Below are positions 30,936-46,400 of a stretch of 64,000 nucleotides of DNA, in pieces. A program made the translations under genes and the position numbers. Numbering within the stretch: position 1 is the first letter of the stretch; the number at the start of each line of letters is the position of its first letter. This stretch comes from Crotophaga sulcirostris. Lineage: Eukaryota; Chordata; Aves; Cuculiformes; Crotophagidae. The stretch is from NCBI GenBank assembly GCA_013397455.1, contig VYZB01000342.1, forward strand, positions 556,946 through 620,945, in the 5' to 3' direction. The notes beneath the pieces are model-generated. The model searched no databases. It was given only the letters and a program-made list of their open reading frames with translations, and was not told the DNA's origin.

Positions 30936-33900
30936 ACGACAGAAAGGCATGCATTTAGAATCAGATTAGTTACTTAACTATTCAAAACAGGCACCAAATA
31001 ATAAATTGACTGCCTGCACATCATCTTCTCAGGTCCAGAGCCAGACCTGTCTAACATTTCCATTTATCACCTAAGGAAAGAAAAGCCAGCCCCTTATCAA
31101 TGCAAAATCTACAACACATTTACATAGGTGATAACGTTTTATCGTTGTTCCTCAGTTGGGGTTCCTCATTTATTGCCAAAAAAACATGCAAGACTGAAGA
31201 ACCAGCCCTTTAACATGTTTGTAAAAACTGACTCTGTAAGGATTCCAGTTCTCCTGAGCCTTCTCTGCCCTGTTAAATAAAAAAATAATAAAATCTTTTT
31301 CCTAGGGAAGCATCTCCCATGTGGACGGAGCTTTACGTAAATTCTACTGGCAGCCTCTTGCTGGAGGAATACTCTTTGGCTATCCATAATTCCCATCCTG
31401 GCTGGCAATAATCAGAACTGAGAAACTTAATTACTGTACCTTTCAATAAGGGTTTAATTTTATTTTTGTTCTTTCTGCTGCAAATGCCCATGAATCAGAG
31501 GGTCACTTTGAGCACAGAATTCAATTTAATTATACTCGCAGTCATCTTTATCATTAAAGAGGTCAACTTATTAAAAAAAATCATCTTGATTACGAATAAT
31601 GGAAAGCCTGGCAGGCAATCCAGGAGTTTCACTCTGAAAGCTCTCACTCCATTTGTTTAGATTTATTTACTAAGCACTGGGCAAGGTCCCATTGAAAGAA
31701 TATGACAGCATTAACTGAAACTACATCTAATATTTAACTGTAAGTGGATTTTCATGCTGACTTATTGACTGTTTTCATGGGAATATTTACCAGTATTTGT
31801 AAACTGGACTATCACCTGCTAATAAGAGCAGGGAATGAGAAAACCAATGCAAAAGGTCATTGACTGAGAATATGACTGTGCATTCCCGAAGTGAATCTGG
31901 CAAAAGCCTTCCCAAGTTACAGAACTGTTTTAGAAAATCAGGTCCATTCTTCAGATAGGATGGGATTCTTTTTCAGAGAGGACACTGTTTTAATTACATG
32001 CCAGGGAGGATGTCTCTGATGGACTATCCTCACGTGAACTAGACCTAAAAAGAAAAATCCATGCTGCTCACGCGAGACTTGATATGCAAGTTAGAAAACA
32101 GTAATAATTCTGGAGAAACAACATTTTTGGATAGCAGAGAGCAGAAGAGGTCTCCTGGAAAACTCCTTTCATGCTTAACTATTACACCTTGGTACTTAGC
32201 TTGAGTCTTTTCAAGGCAATCCTTTCGCATATTTTTGCTCTATTCTCAATGTAACTATGCGTAACATAATTTCTGTATGTTGTTTATAACTATCTCCTTC
32301 CTTTATGCTCCCCATTTTCATTAACCTTTCATTTCCTTATGGCTCAACAGGCCTAGAACTCATTTATTTATCTATTTATTTAACATATGGTCAATACTAA
32401 TTTGAAAACTAGCTGTTATTTTTAACCACTTCTATATATAAAAAAGCATCAATTCGGTTATTTGAAGCCTAAGTCTTAAAAAGGTTATTACAGAATGATG
32501 CAATGCAAGAAGTTAAAGTCTTTACTGATTTCAATTACAAAAATTGTTTACATTCATCTTTACGTCCTAACAACACAGAAAAGAAATCAAACTGCAGCAA
32601 CAAAAGACTATTACAAAGCTTTAACTTAAAGGAGCCAGACTGCAAAGCCATTTCTTCTTTGTACTTGAAGACCACATGGAACACTTCTCTAATTCATCCA
32701 GAATTACTTTACAGTACTAATAATAGAAAACTACAATCACACATGCACATATATATAAATATCTAGCAGAAAAATAAGGAGCAGTTGCTGTTCCTGGAAA
32801 AAATTGCATTTTCCCGATTCATTACGGTATCCAGATATAATGAGTAGTGCCACTCAGAATCCAGAAAGATGACGTGGTGTTACCATGACCCTGAATACTC
32901 ATGTTTCATTTTCAATTTTCATTTCTACATATAACCGAGCATCACACAGTTCCAGCATTACAAAATGGTCAGAATCCAGACACTTCACATGACCATGTGG
33001 ATTTCATTTGACATAAATTGTTGCTCATAATCCAAGTGGAAGCTGATTTCAGATGTTCACAGGTGTTTGGATTTCAGCAGAGAAAGCTGATGCAACATTA
33101 AAAAAATACAGAACAATTAATAAAAAAGTTTATTCAAATGAGGGTATAACCCATCACACAGATGTCCTCCTCAAATCAGTAGCAATGAGCCCACATCTGA
33201 CATTATTTCCTTTGCAACTACTGCCTCATGTCCTCAGAGGTCTCCTCTAACAGCTCTAGAACATCCCCCTTCAGCTGAAACAGTCACTGTCCCATCATGA
33301 CTGGAAAGAGCAATAGATTTGCTTCTAATAGGTTCTCTGGTGATCTATTTTTGCCTAGATGATTCAACTCAATATATTCCTACAGCGTACAGGGCTGACC
33401 TAAGTTCTTTTAAGTGGAACCCGAAGGAATAACATTACCTTTATTAGTCATAAAAATTTCAAAGACTAAGTTTCATATGGAAACAAACCTGAAGACAAGT
33501 GAAAAAAAAACAGTAAAAATGCACAAACTGGCTTCTGCAATATCAGTTACACTGAAACAGCACTAAAATGTGCTTAATAGTTTCCAATTAGGGCTTATAG
33601 TGCTTACATTAGTGTTCCAGGTATTAAATATTTGTTCACTGCACGTCTAGAAACAACAGCAGGGATATTTCAATTTATAAATTAGAATTTTAAAAAATAA
33701 GGCTGCTTACACTTTACAGAAATCGAAAGCTTAGAATTATTTAATCAGTCCAAATGAGAATGAATTTGCAAACTTAGATGCATACAAGAAATTACCTTCA
33801 CTCCAATCAATGGATACCTGAGATTTATCCCTGAATTATTTTAGAACCACATTTTTATCAGCAAAATTGGTTTCAGGCAAATCAAAGTTCCCTTGCAATT

Positions 33901-36900
33901 TCCGGACACTTTGCTGTTCACAGGTTTTGAACATTCTTGCAGACAGAAAATCTAAGGGATGGTTTGACACCTCTATTCCTCCACTCCTTGTCTCAGTTTC
34001 AGTGGTACAGGGCTTGGATATTTAACCGGAATTCTCTATATCAATTTGTCACCTTTTTTTATTAGTGTTTTACAAATTCCTGAGGTGCCTTCACAAATAT
34101 GGTCATCACAAAGAAACTGCACCACATATGAACAAAAAGGAGCACTACTATGCTACTTCCTCACTCTCCTTGCACACTGCTCTCTACTTGTACATCTGCC
34201 CCACGCAACTCTTCTGTTCGTTCCTTGCTCCTTCTGCAACTCCATGTATCAGTTTGCCAAGTGACAGTGACTTGAATCTTAATCACATCTTCCCTGTCAC
34301 TCAGCACTTCCAAGGACAGCATTGCTGTCACCTCCATGCTAGAGAGAGAGCATATAAAGTAAAGCAGCTTGGAGGCACAATCCAAAGGCTGAACGGGATA
34401 AAGGAGCAGCTAAAGCAAGGCACAAACAATGGATGGTGGCAATAGCAGTGTGGTGGCGAATGGAAACGAGGGGCTTACTTAACACTCAGCCCTCAATGGT
34501 GATGATTTATTCTCATCCCCCATGAATGAACAGAAATATATTGATATGTATTAGAAGTCTCAGAATCCAGACCATCATTTCTTTTAATCCAGTGGAATTT
34601 CAAATGATAACTGTGCACAGCAGAAATCGCTCCCTGACACAAAGATCCTCCAATTTAAATATTGAAGTTGTCAGTCAAAGGGAGAGGAAAGAAGGGCAAG
34701 TGAAGTTAAGTATTAATTGATGAAAAGAACAATGATTTGTTGCTTAGTTTGGGAGGTAAATTTCTATTTAAATATTGTTTACATTATTATGAAATTTGGA
34801 CAGACAACAAAACACAAAGAAATATAGGGCAAAACAGGGAGACAGAGCAATTTGCAGAGGCCTAAAACATCAAAAAAATATGGTTAAAAATAAGCAGCAC
34901 TCAGAATGATAACTGTTTTAATGCAGTATTAGACTTGCTGCCACATATGTCAATCCCCTAAACACAGGGAAAGGAATCATAGGGCAACACCCAGAATGCA
35001 AATTGCACTGAATGCAAAAGCAGCGGTGAAACAAAGAATGAGCCGATCTGACACTTGTTAAAGAAATCCATTAAATCATAGGAGAAATACTGATGTTTTG
35101 AAGGCAGAATGCTGGTCCTGAAAAACAAAGTATCTGCATAAATTTCTCACCATATTTCCACACTTCAAGCCACAAAACAAATACTTCTGCAAATAGTGTG
35201 ATTGTACAATTTCATGTGTGTGTGCTAACAATTAGCGCGCAGTGTAAGAACACCCCACATGAAGAGATCTATGAAATGCCATAGAAGTAACATGAAGCAA
35301 ATTTCAAACTGACACTAGACCACGTCTTAAAAAAGATAGATAATGGTTTATATCACACAAAAGTGGCAGATATAACCTGTAAGTTGGAATTGACTACATA
35401 CTGCATTATTTCTTCCTATTAAAACCAAGTGCTTCTTTAAAAAGCAAATTATTTGGGTTGTTTCGATGAATGGAAATTTTTAAAAAATAAATATCTAATC
35501 TTAAAGTTCTACTGAATTTCTGTTGCTATAACAACGTGTGAAAACCTTTTTCTGTTGAGGACATCTGTAGCTATTTTTACATGCAACAGCTGGATTTGTC
35601 TGACTGAATTTCACTCAGAAGAAAAAGTGGTTTATTTGTTGTCTTTGAACAAGCTTTTAATAAAATGATAAATGTCACAGTCCAGCAGGCTCAAGAGCTG
35701 AATAATCTCTAGTATAAACCACACATTACAGGGCAAAACTGTAAAATGAGCAACAATTTGATTAAAAGCAGTGAGAGTCTCACATTGCCCCCATGCACAC
35801 ACACCTCCTCCTCCCAGATTTGGCACTGGAACAACAAGGGCACAACAAGTCTTGATAAATGAGATTTTTCATCTCAGGAGATTCCACCTTCGTATTCCAG
35901 ATTTGCCTAAAATTTACCAATACAGAAGAGCATCAAAAAGCTGACTTGCATTGAACAAAGCACATGAGGCTGCTGGAAACAACCAGCATTCAGTTGCGAT
36001 GCCCCAAATACATGTGTAAATGTAACAGCTAACTGTTCTCATCTTTACAAAAGTTTCTCACACAACAGAAACAGCAAATAAAACCAACAATGAACGTGCA
36101 GATTTCTCCAAAGCAACATAAATAGTTGAGCTATCTCAGCACCTTGCAGAATTAGGCCATGTGTAATTTTGCCTCCAAATCACAGATATCTGTGAGACTG
36201 AGAATGGAAGTTAGGAGCTCCGGTCACAATCATACATACAATGGAGATCAGACAGCTTGGCAACACAAAAAAATTGACATCTGGAGAAGAAAATTTTATT
36301 TTAAACCTCCTCTTTATACCATGCAGTAATATATTTATTATTATTGCACCATAATTTAGAATGGAATATCATTATAATGAATTAGTGAAGTGAACTGGTC
36401 ATTCCCTGTGAGGATTAGGAAAGAATGAATTATATCCTAATGCTATTACGAGCCACTTCTCCCATACACGGCACAGCTTTGCAGAGCCTGGTGAAACCCT
36501 TATCCCTGCCTCCCCCAGGCAGAGGCAAACTCCAGCAGTGCAAAGCCTTTCAGAGCACAAGGAGTCATAAAGGCTATCTGGATCCCTGAAAATTTCTCTC
36601 CTACTGTTTCCAAAAAGACCTGTTACTTATGAACTGAAATCACAAAACAAAAACCAGCAAACAGACTCCACTGGGATACTGGGAAAATGCAATGCCTACA
36701 TTATACAAAGGTACTAACTGCATATATGCCTGGTGCACACAGATTACAAGAAGATTATTTGTTTCATTTTTCAAACATGAAAGAAGAGGGCATGACATTT
36801 TGTGAACAGGGTCCTGTATCTTTTTTCTTTCAGTTCTGATTTTAGCTGTAAATACGTAATTACTGTAAATGCATCCAACGCCTACATCATTTCTAAAACA

Positions 36901-37135
36901 GTACAGAATTGTTCAGATTGCATCTGCTGATCAATAATTACTAATGTCATGCAGAGACAGGTAAATTGCCAGTGCTTTAGCCTAGGACATTTCAACGTTC
37001 ACACAGACGCCTACAGCTTAAGGCAACAGTGAGCAACACAAAAGGCAAAACCAGCCTTAAGTTTTTCTTAATAATTTGCTTCCAGCTGATTGCCCAACAC
37101 ATTAAAATGTACTACTACATACTGAAAAAACTTAC

Positions 37136-37491
37136 TGAGTGTAATCTGGATGTCAAGAAGATTTACAGTCCAGAGGTAGACAATACTTTTGTTGACAGTT
37201 TCTAAGTTTAATTTATTGGAGAGATCCTCAAGAGAGGGGAAGTATTCAATTACCCAGTAAATATCAAAGAACATGCTTGGTGTTGCTGTTCTTCCCTTGG
37301 ACAGGAATTCCAGACTTTGAAGGGTGGCCTTTTGTGCAGACCTGCTGGAGTCTGTATTTAAGCTGAGAGCTGGAGAATTGGACACAGTACTGAGCTTAAG
37401 AGTGATTTCCATGCTGCTTAATATACAATGCATGAAGCAGCACAGAAAGCATAGACCAAATGGCCCAAGGCAATGATTTCTCCACAAGTCT
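37136..37491 (-). other. unrecognised exon-like open segment
   Basis: On the minus strand a pyrimidine tract with acceptor (TTTTGTTCTTTTAG) precedes 356 bp, and a good donor (CTCA|GTAAGT) follows. The segment lies inside a 185-codon open frame (37625-37068). The peptide between the sites starts RDLWRNHCLGPFGLCFLCCF and has no domain I recognise. Segment length is 2 mod 3, so simple inclusion between PPM1E exons 1 and 2 would shift the frame. It could be an exon of an alternative or noncoding transcript, a decayed repeat, or chance. Confidence 0.25.
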
Positions 37492-40400
37492 CTAAAAGAA
37501 CAAAACAAAACAAAGCAAAGAAAAAATATTAAGAGCAGAGATCTGAAACAATTGAAATCCAATGTCTTGAAATAGAGATGTCTGCCAGGATGCCATGGTA
37601 GCCAATTATTCTGTGAACTCTGCAAGACTGATGAATATACCTAAATATTTTGCTGTTGGTAGTGAGGAAATTAAAAAAACACTAACATGAAGAATAAAAC
37701 TGTCTTGGAATGCAGCCAGAACAAAGCAGAGCACTTCTGCTCCAGGATTCAGGATTCATGATCCATGTGAAGGCTAATCAGAAGGACCACTAATAAAACT
37801 GGAGACGGCAGTGTACTCATCGATCTTCAAGATATGAGGCCAACATACACAAAGTCTGCAGAACTTTGAAGTGTGACCTATTGGGCAACCTACTTGCACA
37901 GGAGGGAAAGCAACATATTTGTTAGGATATGGTAGAAAACAAGTAGTTCAAGCAACTTAAAGAATTTGAGAATGACCTTGTGTTAATCAGGTTAGCATGC
38001 CCAAGGGAGTGGGAGGGAAATCTCCTTACTTAATAAGATCAGTCTTGATTTTAGAGATAATAGGGACATAATTACAAGTTGGCGAGGATGATGTGACCTC
38101 CAACCCATCTTTTTAAGCCTCATCTAGAGACACTTAATGAAGCTAGTGAAAGTGAAAAATAAAAATGGAATGAGAATAATGTTCAGTGCCAAAGTCCAGT
38201 GGAGAAGTCTTCAATAACAAATATGCCAAATGTTGTGGAAACAAAGGAAACATTTTAATACCACATGAAATAAGATCTGCATCCAGTGAACCTTTCGTCT
38301 TGTTAAAGCCACAGACTTCAATACACTCACAGTTTAACAGGGTGGTTTACAGCTTTGACACACACAAACTGAGAATAAAAGGGACAGAAAACAAACTGGT
38401 CTTTCTTTGGGATAACCTTCCAATGCAGCACACATCTTCCCAACCAGCCTTCCAAAGTGACCAGCCTTTCTGTCCAGCATTTATATTTACTGTGGCTATC
38501 ACAATGGTTATTGGAAGTAAGCTCTCAGCAATTAATCTTTAGAAACACAAAAGGACTTGGGTGTTGCACAAAGGGACACATACATCTGTACCTTTGCAGG
38601 TGCTACCATCTGCTCATGTATTAGAATTTGTACCCACAAAAATCTGTTGGTACAGAACTCTTTCAGCTGCTATAAATACCTTTGCTTTAACACTCCAGTA
38701 ATTTTATGAGGAATATTTAAAAAATAAAAAGCAAGAGCTATGCACAAACATCAGAAAAAATACATCTATAACAACATTGTCTTCACAATTGGCTTCCTGA
38801 CTGGTGTGTGTTTATTAACTGCTTTTTTTTCTTATTAAAGATATAGTACAAAACAGACACTATGGGATAGAAGACAAACATTAATACGGATTCGAACACT
38901 ATCAAAAAATTAACTCAGAATTATATATTATCAACTTTGTATATTTTTAATGTGTGATATCAAAAGCTAGAGAATTGCAAAGATAGTATTTCTTGTCAAC
39001 AGTGACTGACCTTGAATTACACCTCAACATGATAGAAAACACTCCTGAATTTTCAGCAGGTACCCTCTCATTTAAAGACTGTCAGCCTTCAAAATACATG
39101 AGTGATACTGCTGAAATTTTAAAATCTTACCTTTAATAAACTGAATCAGTTCTTCATTATCAAAGTAACAAAAAAAACATTTCTAAATCTCTTTACTACT
39201 ACCTTCCCAGGTTATTTAATAGCAAAAAACAAACAAACAAAATTATAACCTAGTGATTTCAAGATGGCATTGCTCTCTGTTCATAATTACTATATACTTC
39301 TCCAGCCAAAAGCAAAAGGTGCTACATAAATTTAACAATATTTAACAAATCTAATGTTTAAATAAATTTAAAGCAGAAACAGCACTAGAGGATAGCTTGG
39401 GGCAGGGGGAGAAATCAATGAAAAGCCATGAAATTTCTCTGTGTTCCATCCTTCATGTCACAAATAATCTCTCTAGAGATATATATACACACACAAAATT
39501 AAATTAATGCTTTCAAACTGACAAGTGTGGTTAAAAATAATAAAATTAAGCTCTTTTAATCAGAAAGTACTGCCAACAGGTGCATCCGCTGAAGCCTGCC
39601 AGCGATACCAAGGCCTGGCCAACCTGACTGTTAAGAATATGACTTAATGAGCAGAGTTGTCTTAAGCCTCCCATGTCTTTCCCCAGCCATCACCTCCTGC
39701 CAAAGCTCACAGAGGTGCTGGCAAGCTCCCCTCAGTGCTCTTTGGCTGGAGACTGAGTTGCTATGATAGATGTCTACAGAATAATAAGGAACAAAAACCA
39801 CCAAAACTGTGGAAAATGTGAAGATTGCGGGCATGTTCCCCGGAAAAAACGTCTTTGATTACAGCAAGTCAGAAGCAATCTTGACCTATGAATTCCTTAC
39901 TGAGAAAAATAAGAACTGTTCTTCCCACTATCCGTTCCAATTTGTACTCATTTCGATATCAACGCAAAAACAAGAGAGAAAAAAGGGGAAATAAAATGAG
40001 TATTTTGCTGAAAAAAATACTAAATTATTATAGAAAGAGTTCTTCTGTTGTTATGGAAACACAGAGCACACAAGCTAGGAAAAAGAAAACTGAATAAGGA
40101 AGCAATTTAAACAGCAAATATAAACATGTTTTTGCTTCCTGGAAAAAGTCCTTCCAAAGGATTTTGTTGCTGCTGTGGATCTAAGCAACTGAAAACTACA
40201 AATTCTTCCCCACAGAAACACAGACAAAAATTTGAAATCCACTGTAGCAAAATAATAAATAGGACAAGGAATAAAAAAAAACAGATGTAGTTCTCAAACT
40301 GGTATTTTTGCACACAAAAACCCCTAGTTTGTTTGCTGAAAATGCACTACCTTCAGACATTTGGTGTTTTAAGTAATCAAGAGAGTGATGAAAAAGAAGA

Positions 40401-43400
40401 GGATTCTGCATTTATTTGGAGAGAAATATTTCTTTGCTCCTCCTCCACATTTGTACTTGTATTTCACACATGTTGAGCAGGGAGCTGAAGGAGTAATTCC
40501 ATTCTCTGAACATAAATTACTCATTAAAAATTGGTTGTTTTCCATGAAGCTACTTTGAACATGCAGAACAGAACATAAAAATTGATATTAACTGTTAGTC
40601 TGTAGTAATTTGCACATTAAAAAGTTCATTTAAAATATTTCCTGACACAGCCCTTAGTTACACCAAGAAATAGTGGTAAATAATTGTACACAAATATCTG
40701 AATAGCAAAATTTTGCTTCAGAATTCTCACCCTGCCTTCAGGTAATGCTTAATGAAATGGCAGAAATCAGTCGTGCTAATGTTATAATGTTCTTATTCAC
40801 CTGGATAATCTGCATTGGCCAGGTATCATGGAATTTCTCGACAAAAATGGGGCAAGTGTTCATCCTTTACTGCTGAGCACAGAATATCAGTGCTTTCTGT
40901 GCAGAAGGACAGTGAGCGCGCGCAGCTTTGGATCCAACTGAAAACCCCTTTCTACCATGTCAGAAAGAAGAAAACACTTGTGAAGACAATGATCACATGC
41001 TTATCTATATTAACAAAAAGAGACTATGCTAGAGGGTTTGTCATCACCCCTAAATACTTGAGAGGAAGACTGTGAGGCTTCAATGGTTTTAGCACCATGG
41101 GTTTTGGTCGAGTATCCTGACTGCTCCTATGAAACAATTACTACTGCTGCTGCTGAAATAATGGGCAGGAAATCAACTGCACATCCAACAAAAACTTTTG
41201 TAAATAAACTGATCTTTGATAGTGGTTTTCTCTTCCTCACCAAAAATCCAAACAAAACACCCAAAAAACCCAAGGGCAATAGACCACAGAGTGCACATTA
41301 TGGACCCAATGACTTCTAAATTCATTCTGGCAAGAAACCCATTTTCAGTGTAGTCATCTATCATTCACTCAGCTCAGCAGCTTTTTACTTCCTGCAAGGC
41401 AAAGTCTCTTCATCCTTGCTTCTGTCATTTTAAACCACAGAAGGGAACAAATTACACACCTAAGACCCCTGCTGGGTTTTTATTCTTTCTTAGACCAAAT
41501 TTTTAATTCATTTTGTGACTGAGAACTCTGAACTTGGGCATCTGAACTGTGCTGACAATAATGGTATCTGTTATGAAAAGAACACTAAACTCTTCAAGTA
41601 TACACACATGTACATGCATAACAACATGAGGCAATATTCACATAGATGTTACCACTGTAATTATAAAAAGGGACTGAACTGCATTAAATTACTACGATTA
41701 ACCTTGACTCGCTGATTCCACGCACTTGCACATACCTTTAGCTCCAATTACCTGTCAGACTCACTGATATTCTTCACAGAGAAGCAAAACTTAGAAATAG
41801 AAACACAGATCTTACCAGGATCTAATGGGACCTTTTCGAGAAAAAAAGGCAGATAAAGGAAAAATTGTGTGATTTTTCAAAATGAAGCATTCTACTTCAT
41901 TTTGTGAGAATATCCACACAAAGCTACCCTGTACTTTTCTGATATTCTCTAGCAACACACACACAAATCCAGGCCTCTACATATTTATGAACATGAAAGT
42001 GACACAATAAAATACTGTCACATCTCTACTTGACCCACTGTATTTCAAGGAATACAGTTTAAAATTTTACCCTGCAGTGGAAGGCCTCATTGAAAGTCCC
42101 GGTGGCTGCTGGCTCGGGAGTTTTACTGCCGGTTCTTAGCCAGGAGAAGGATAATTGCAACAAAAAAACCTTGGGGAAATGGTCGCAGAACATGAATTTT
42201 CCTTTGGGCCAAGCGTGAGCCAGAGTTAAGAAGCACACAAATGAAATCCCTGCTGATATCCTGTCACTACTGCACTTTTATCTTTGGTGCACAAAATCAG
42301 TTACAATCTCTGCCATAAAAGATACAATATGGTGATTTATCCCTAATTAAGGGTGAAGTACAGAAACAACATTTGATTGTTGTTTACCTTTCGACATCTG
42401 TTGGCCTCTTTCAAACACACTGATTTGAAAAAAGGGAAGAAACCTCACTAATTACTCTTCGAGCTGTGTGAAGAGTTTAGGCTTTCTGTTTCTGGGCTTT
42501 TGTAGGGAAGAGTGATATTTCAGATGTAGTGTGTGTTGCTATGGTAATTATTATTTTACTAAATGATATACATTCAGAACTGATTTCATATTGTCAGTCA
42601 GCAATTAAACAGATTAGACTGTGTATACTCCCAATCCTGAAATATTTCCAATTTGCTTTAAATTTTTGGGCATGTAGAAGCACAGGTCTGACAGTCCTGG
42701 AAAATGAAATGCTAATTCAAAGGGCAGCTTCAGCAGTCCAGGTGTCTTCTTACCTCCTCAGTGGTCTGTTCACAGGCTCATATATCTTAGGGGAAGGGAT
42801 ACCACAAGGCATTTTGGTACCTGAAGTCAGACACTGTCTCTCACTGCTATAGCCATCTCCTGCTCATTCTTCTGCTGCAGACTTGAAACCCCTCCATCCA
42901 GATGGCTGTAGCAGCAGTGACAGTAACTATCAGAAATTGAACATGTTGGCTTCTATCTTCTATGATTACAGTACTGGTAAGGAGGAACTTTTCAGTTGCC
43001 AACCACTGAGAAAACCTCCTAAGTGAAGACAAATCACTGCCCTCATCCTGCAACCCCTTCTGCCACCAAGCAACCTCTGAGAACAGAGCACCACTCTGAA
43101 AGCAGGTAGGCATCCATACAGCATCAGCTGCAACCCTGTGTCCTAGTTTTGTTACCTGTACCGTAGAATCAAAGCATGAAGTACCCACTCTTATTCGCAA
43201 ACCTATCATTTGTCACTTTTATTCCAGATTCTGTACATACTTGAGACTGACAACAACTGTTTCCAGATCAATGTGGCTCTCTCCAGTATCTAACTCAAGT
43301 TACAGAAACATGAAAGCAGCTGAGGAAGAAAACAAGGAAGAAACATGATTTAATTTTCCTGAGAGATTCTAAGTATCTCAGAGTAACTAGAGAGACAATA

Positions 43401-46400
43401 TTCCTACAATATAGAAATTATGCTCAAATTTGTGTAACCAAACCCATGAAATCCTTTGGAATTTTATTTGCTATGCCTTCACTTGGCAAAGGAAGAAATG
43501 ATAGTGGCAAAAAAAGGAAATCAAGAGAGCTCAGGCTTGTGCCTAGCTTTATTACAGGCTTTCTCTGGCAAATCAATCAACTGCAGAATCCCATTTTCCC
43601 CCATAACCCAAGAAAAAAATATAGGTGAGTAGGGATAGTCAGGGAGATAAATGATGGGTTTGAAAACTCATGGATGAAAATCACTAGAAAAATGTACAGA
43701 ATTATCAGGAAGGAAAGAAGCGGTGCAGCTCTGAATAAAGGACAATCACCTCTAAATAAATAGCAAATTCAGTATCTACCTTGGCTCTATAGCCCCATGG
43801 CTGCACACATGCAGTAATCCAGACAAAACAGACTATATCTTTAAGCTTCACGGGAAGGACACCTGACAGACCCAGAACAGCATGGGAAATTATCAGATGT
43901 TATTTAATTATCCACATATTTTCTTGTTCATTCTCTCTAGCAAATAAATTATTTTCACAGGTTGACATATTACAGGTTCTGGGAGCAAGTCAGTTAAGAG
44001 ATCAGGAATGAGTCAGCAGTAGAAGGCTGATGGAAACATTAATCTTGAAGAAAGAGCTAAAGGATGAGAGGAAAACAGAGTATCATTCAAGATCAGAGAA
44101 AATATAATGAGCACAGAGGGTCTGAAAGGTGAATAGACTGACTGCTGCACAAGGGAACACCAGACTGCGAGAAGCTGCAGAGCACAGGCCATAAACAAAG
44201 AGGAAATAAAATGACTAAAATAAGGTAGAACCTTGAAAAGTAAGATAAAAATAATTTTGCTTCCAAGAGGAGATCATAATTTACCCAGAGGAGGTCATGT
44301 CATGGCAACATGACTGGAGCAATTGTATAGCATTTGCTGTTTCTCTTGGTGATAAGGAATCAACATAATCTAGTCATTTCACTAGCGGCATTTCAGACAG
44401 TTCACAAAGGATTTGGCATTCATTCAGGAAAGTCCTGACTTATCTTTTTGTCCCAGTTCCCAGCCCTGTGAATAGTGGAGGTTTGGTATGTCAGCAGCAT
44501 ATCAGTAAAATTCTAATTTGTTCACAACAGTTCTCACTACCTAAAATCACTAAAGCAGGAAAGACTTTTTTATGTCTTTTGGATCAAGCTGTCATGTTTG
44601 CAAAATAGACTTTGCTGGGTATCACTGACATATGGTCAGAATAATTTAGTTTGTTTTCTTATATACAAACTTCTTTCAAGGAAAATTTACTATGTGAGAG
44701 ATATGGAGGAAAAATGGATGCAAAATGAACCAGCATTCAGTTCCAAGGGAACTTACAATACACTTTTTTTTTTTTTTTTTAGCTATTGAAACTGTCTGCT
44801 GGGTCTAATATTCAGGCTAATTATGACTAAACCAAAATGGTGATTCTTTCTCTTTCCTATGCATTTCAGAAAATTTATTTTTGTCTGGAGAGAACAGGGA
44901 AATACAAACAAGGTTGTTCACAGCAACCAGACCAGCAGCTGCCAAAAGAGCTTGAACAGGGAACCTTAAGTGCAATTTCTGCATCTAAAAAAAATGCAAA
45001 TAGTTAACTAACAGCAGGATTCCACAAAATGAGTTTACTAAAGCTCAGAATCCCCAGCTTTCCAAAAGTGTAAGTGAAATGGCAGTCCTAACAACATCCC
45101 TGACTTTCTCCTTAAAATGGTTCTAACAATATCCCTCAGCCTTTGCCTTGTTAACTTGCAATCAGCACGTGTGAGGCTGAACTAAAAGTTATTTTAGGAG
45201 CCAAGTGGAAAGGACAGTCAGCCTTTTTAAAATTGAATTGTTTTCTATGGTTTAGGATTGTTTCCATGGAGAGACCACAGCATATGAACATCTTTAGGCC
45301 AAGTGCTTTGCTGCAGGCTTATCTGAAAGAAAGCACCCCAGCAGGAAGGATAATTGAGGGCAGTTGTTTAAAATTCATGGGCATTCTCCTATGCTTAACA
45401 CAGGAGCAATTTATTTTCATTATTTTGATCTGTTAAGCATTTAAAAGTTAAACAGCGCTATATACACCTTCTCTAAGTGCCATACTGTACATAATATTTA
45501 CACAAGGTAGAATAATGTTAGTTGCAACAATGTCAAGCTATTGGGTGATGGTCACAAAGCGTTGGGCTAGATTATACTCCAGAGGAATGTAAAGGGATGC
45601 ATATGGGGAAAAATGTCCATCCTAAACTCACATCCAAAATAGCTGGCTCTGAACTGACTATGGCCCCTTGGGATAAACATCTTGTAAGTTATAATAAACA
45701 GGTCTGTTAAAAGGCCAGCTTACTCTTCATTAAAGGAAAATAAAGCAAATTGAATGGCAGCAATTATTAGAAACAAGAACATTCTACTACTACTTTATAA
45801 ACCCTGAGTGCGCATGCAACTTGAATACTATCTCTGATTTCCATCTCAGTCTGGGTTTCTTTCCTTACACCTTCCCGCTCCAAAATCATACACACACAAG
45901 AAAAACTACAGAAAAGGACAACAGAACTAATAAAAGGAAGAGAAGAGCTGCCAAAATTAGCCCTGTTTTATGCTCTGGAAAATAAAGAAACAAATATTAA
46001 GTGGGTCAAAAAACACTAATAGGAATTTTGCAGAAACAAGGCTTAGGGTCCAGGAGCTAATGTTTAAATTTGAACTACTGATAGACACTTATATAACAAG
46101 TCCTGACAATATTTTCAGAGTTTAATAGATCATAAAAATACCATTAACTCTACTTGTTTAGCATTTTCAAAACAAGACCAAAAGCAGCCTGTAGTAATTT
46201 CCATACACTCCTTTGCACTTTCACCTGAACTTCATCCAGGCTACAAATAATCATTGTTTTATCTGCTTAACCCCTTTGAAGGCAAGATATCAGGCAAAAG
46301 GGCAACACAGACCTTGCAAAAGATTTTCTTAACCATACTCCTGCAGTCTTAAAAGACAAGCCCCGAGATATAGCTTCCCTCCTCTGTGCTCATCCCTTCA

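Larger units (their letters stand above)
27331..37135 (-). other. PPM1E: PPM1E intron 1, segment from the microsatellite to the exon-like block
   Basis: AT-rich intronic sequence with a CR1 tail near 28455-28555, an old CR1-like fragment near 30405-30647 and a further possible ancient repeat near 30860-30935. Low-complexity A runs occur near 28626-28637 and 28759-28769. No exon with family support was found. Confidence 0.82.

Noticed and set aside
38186..38542. 118-codon plus-strand frame
   Set aside because: No family resemblance and opposite strand to the gene; consistent with chance.
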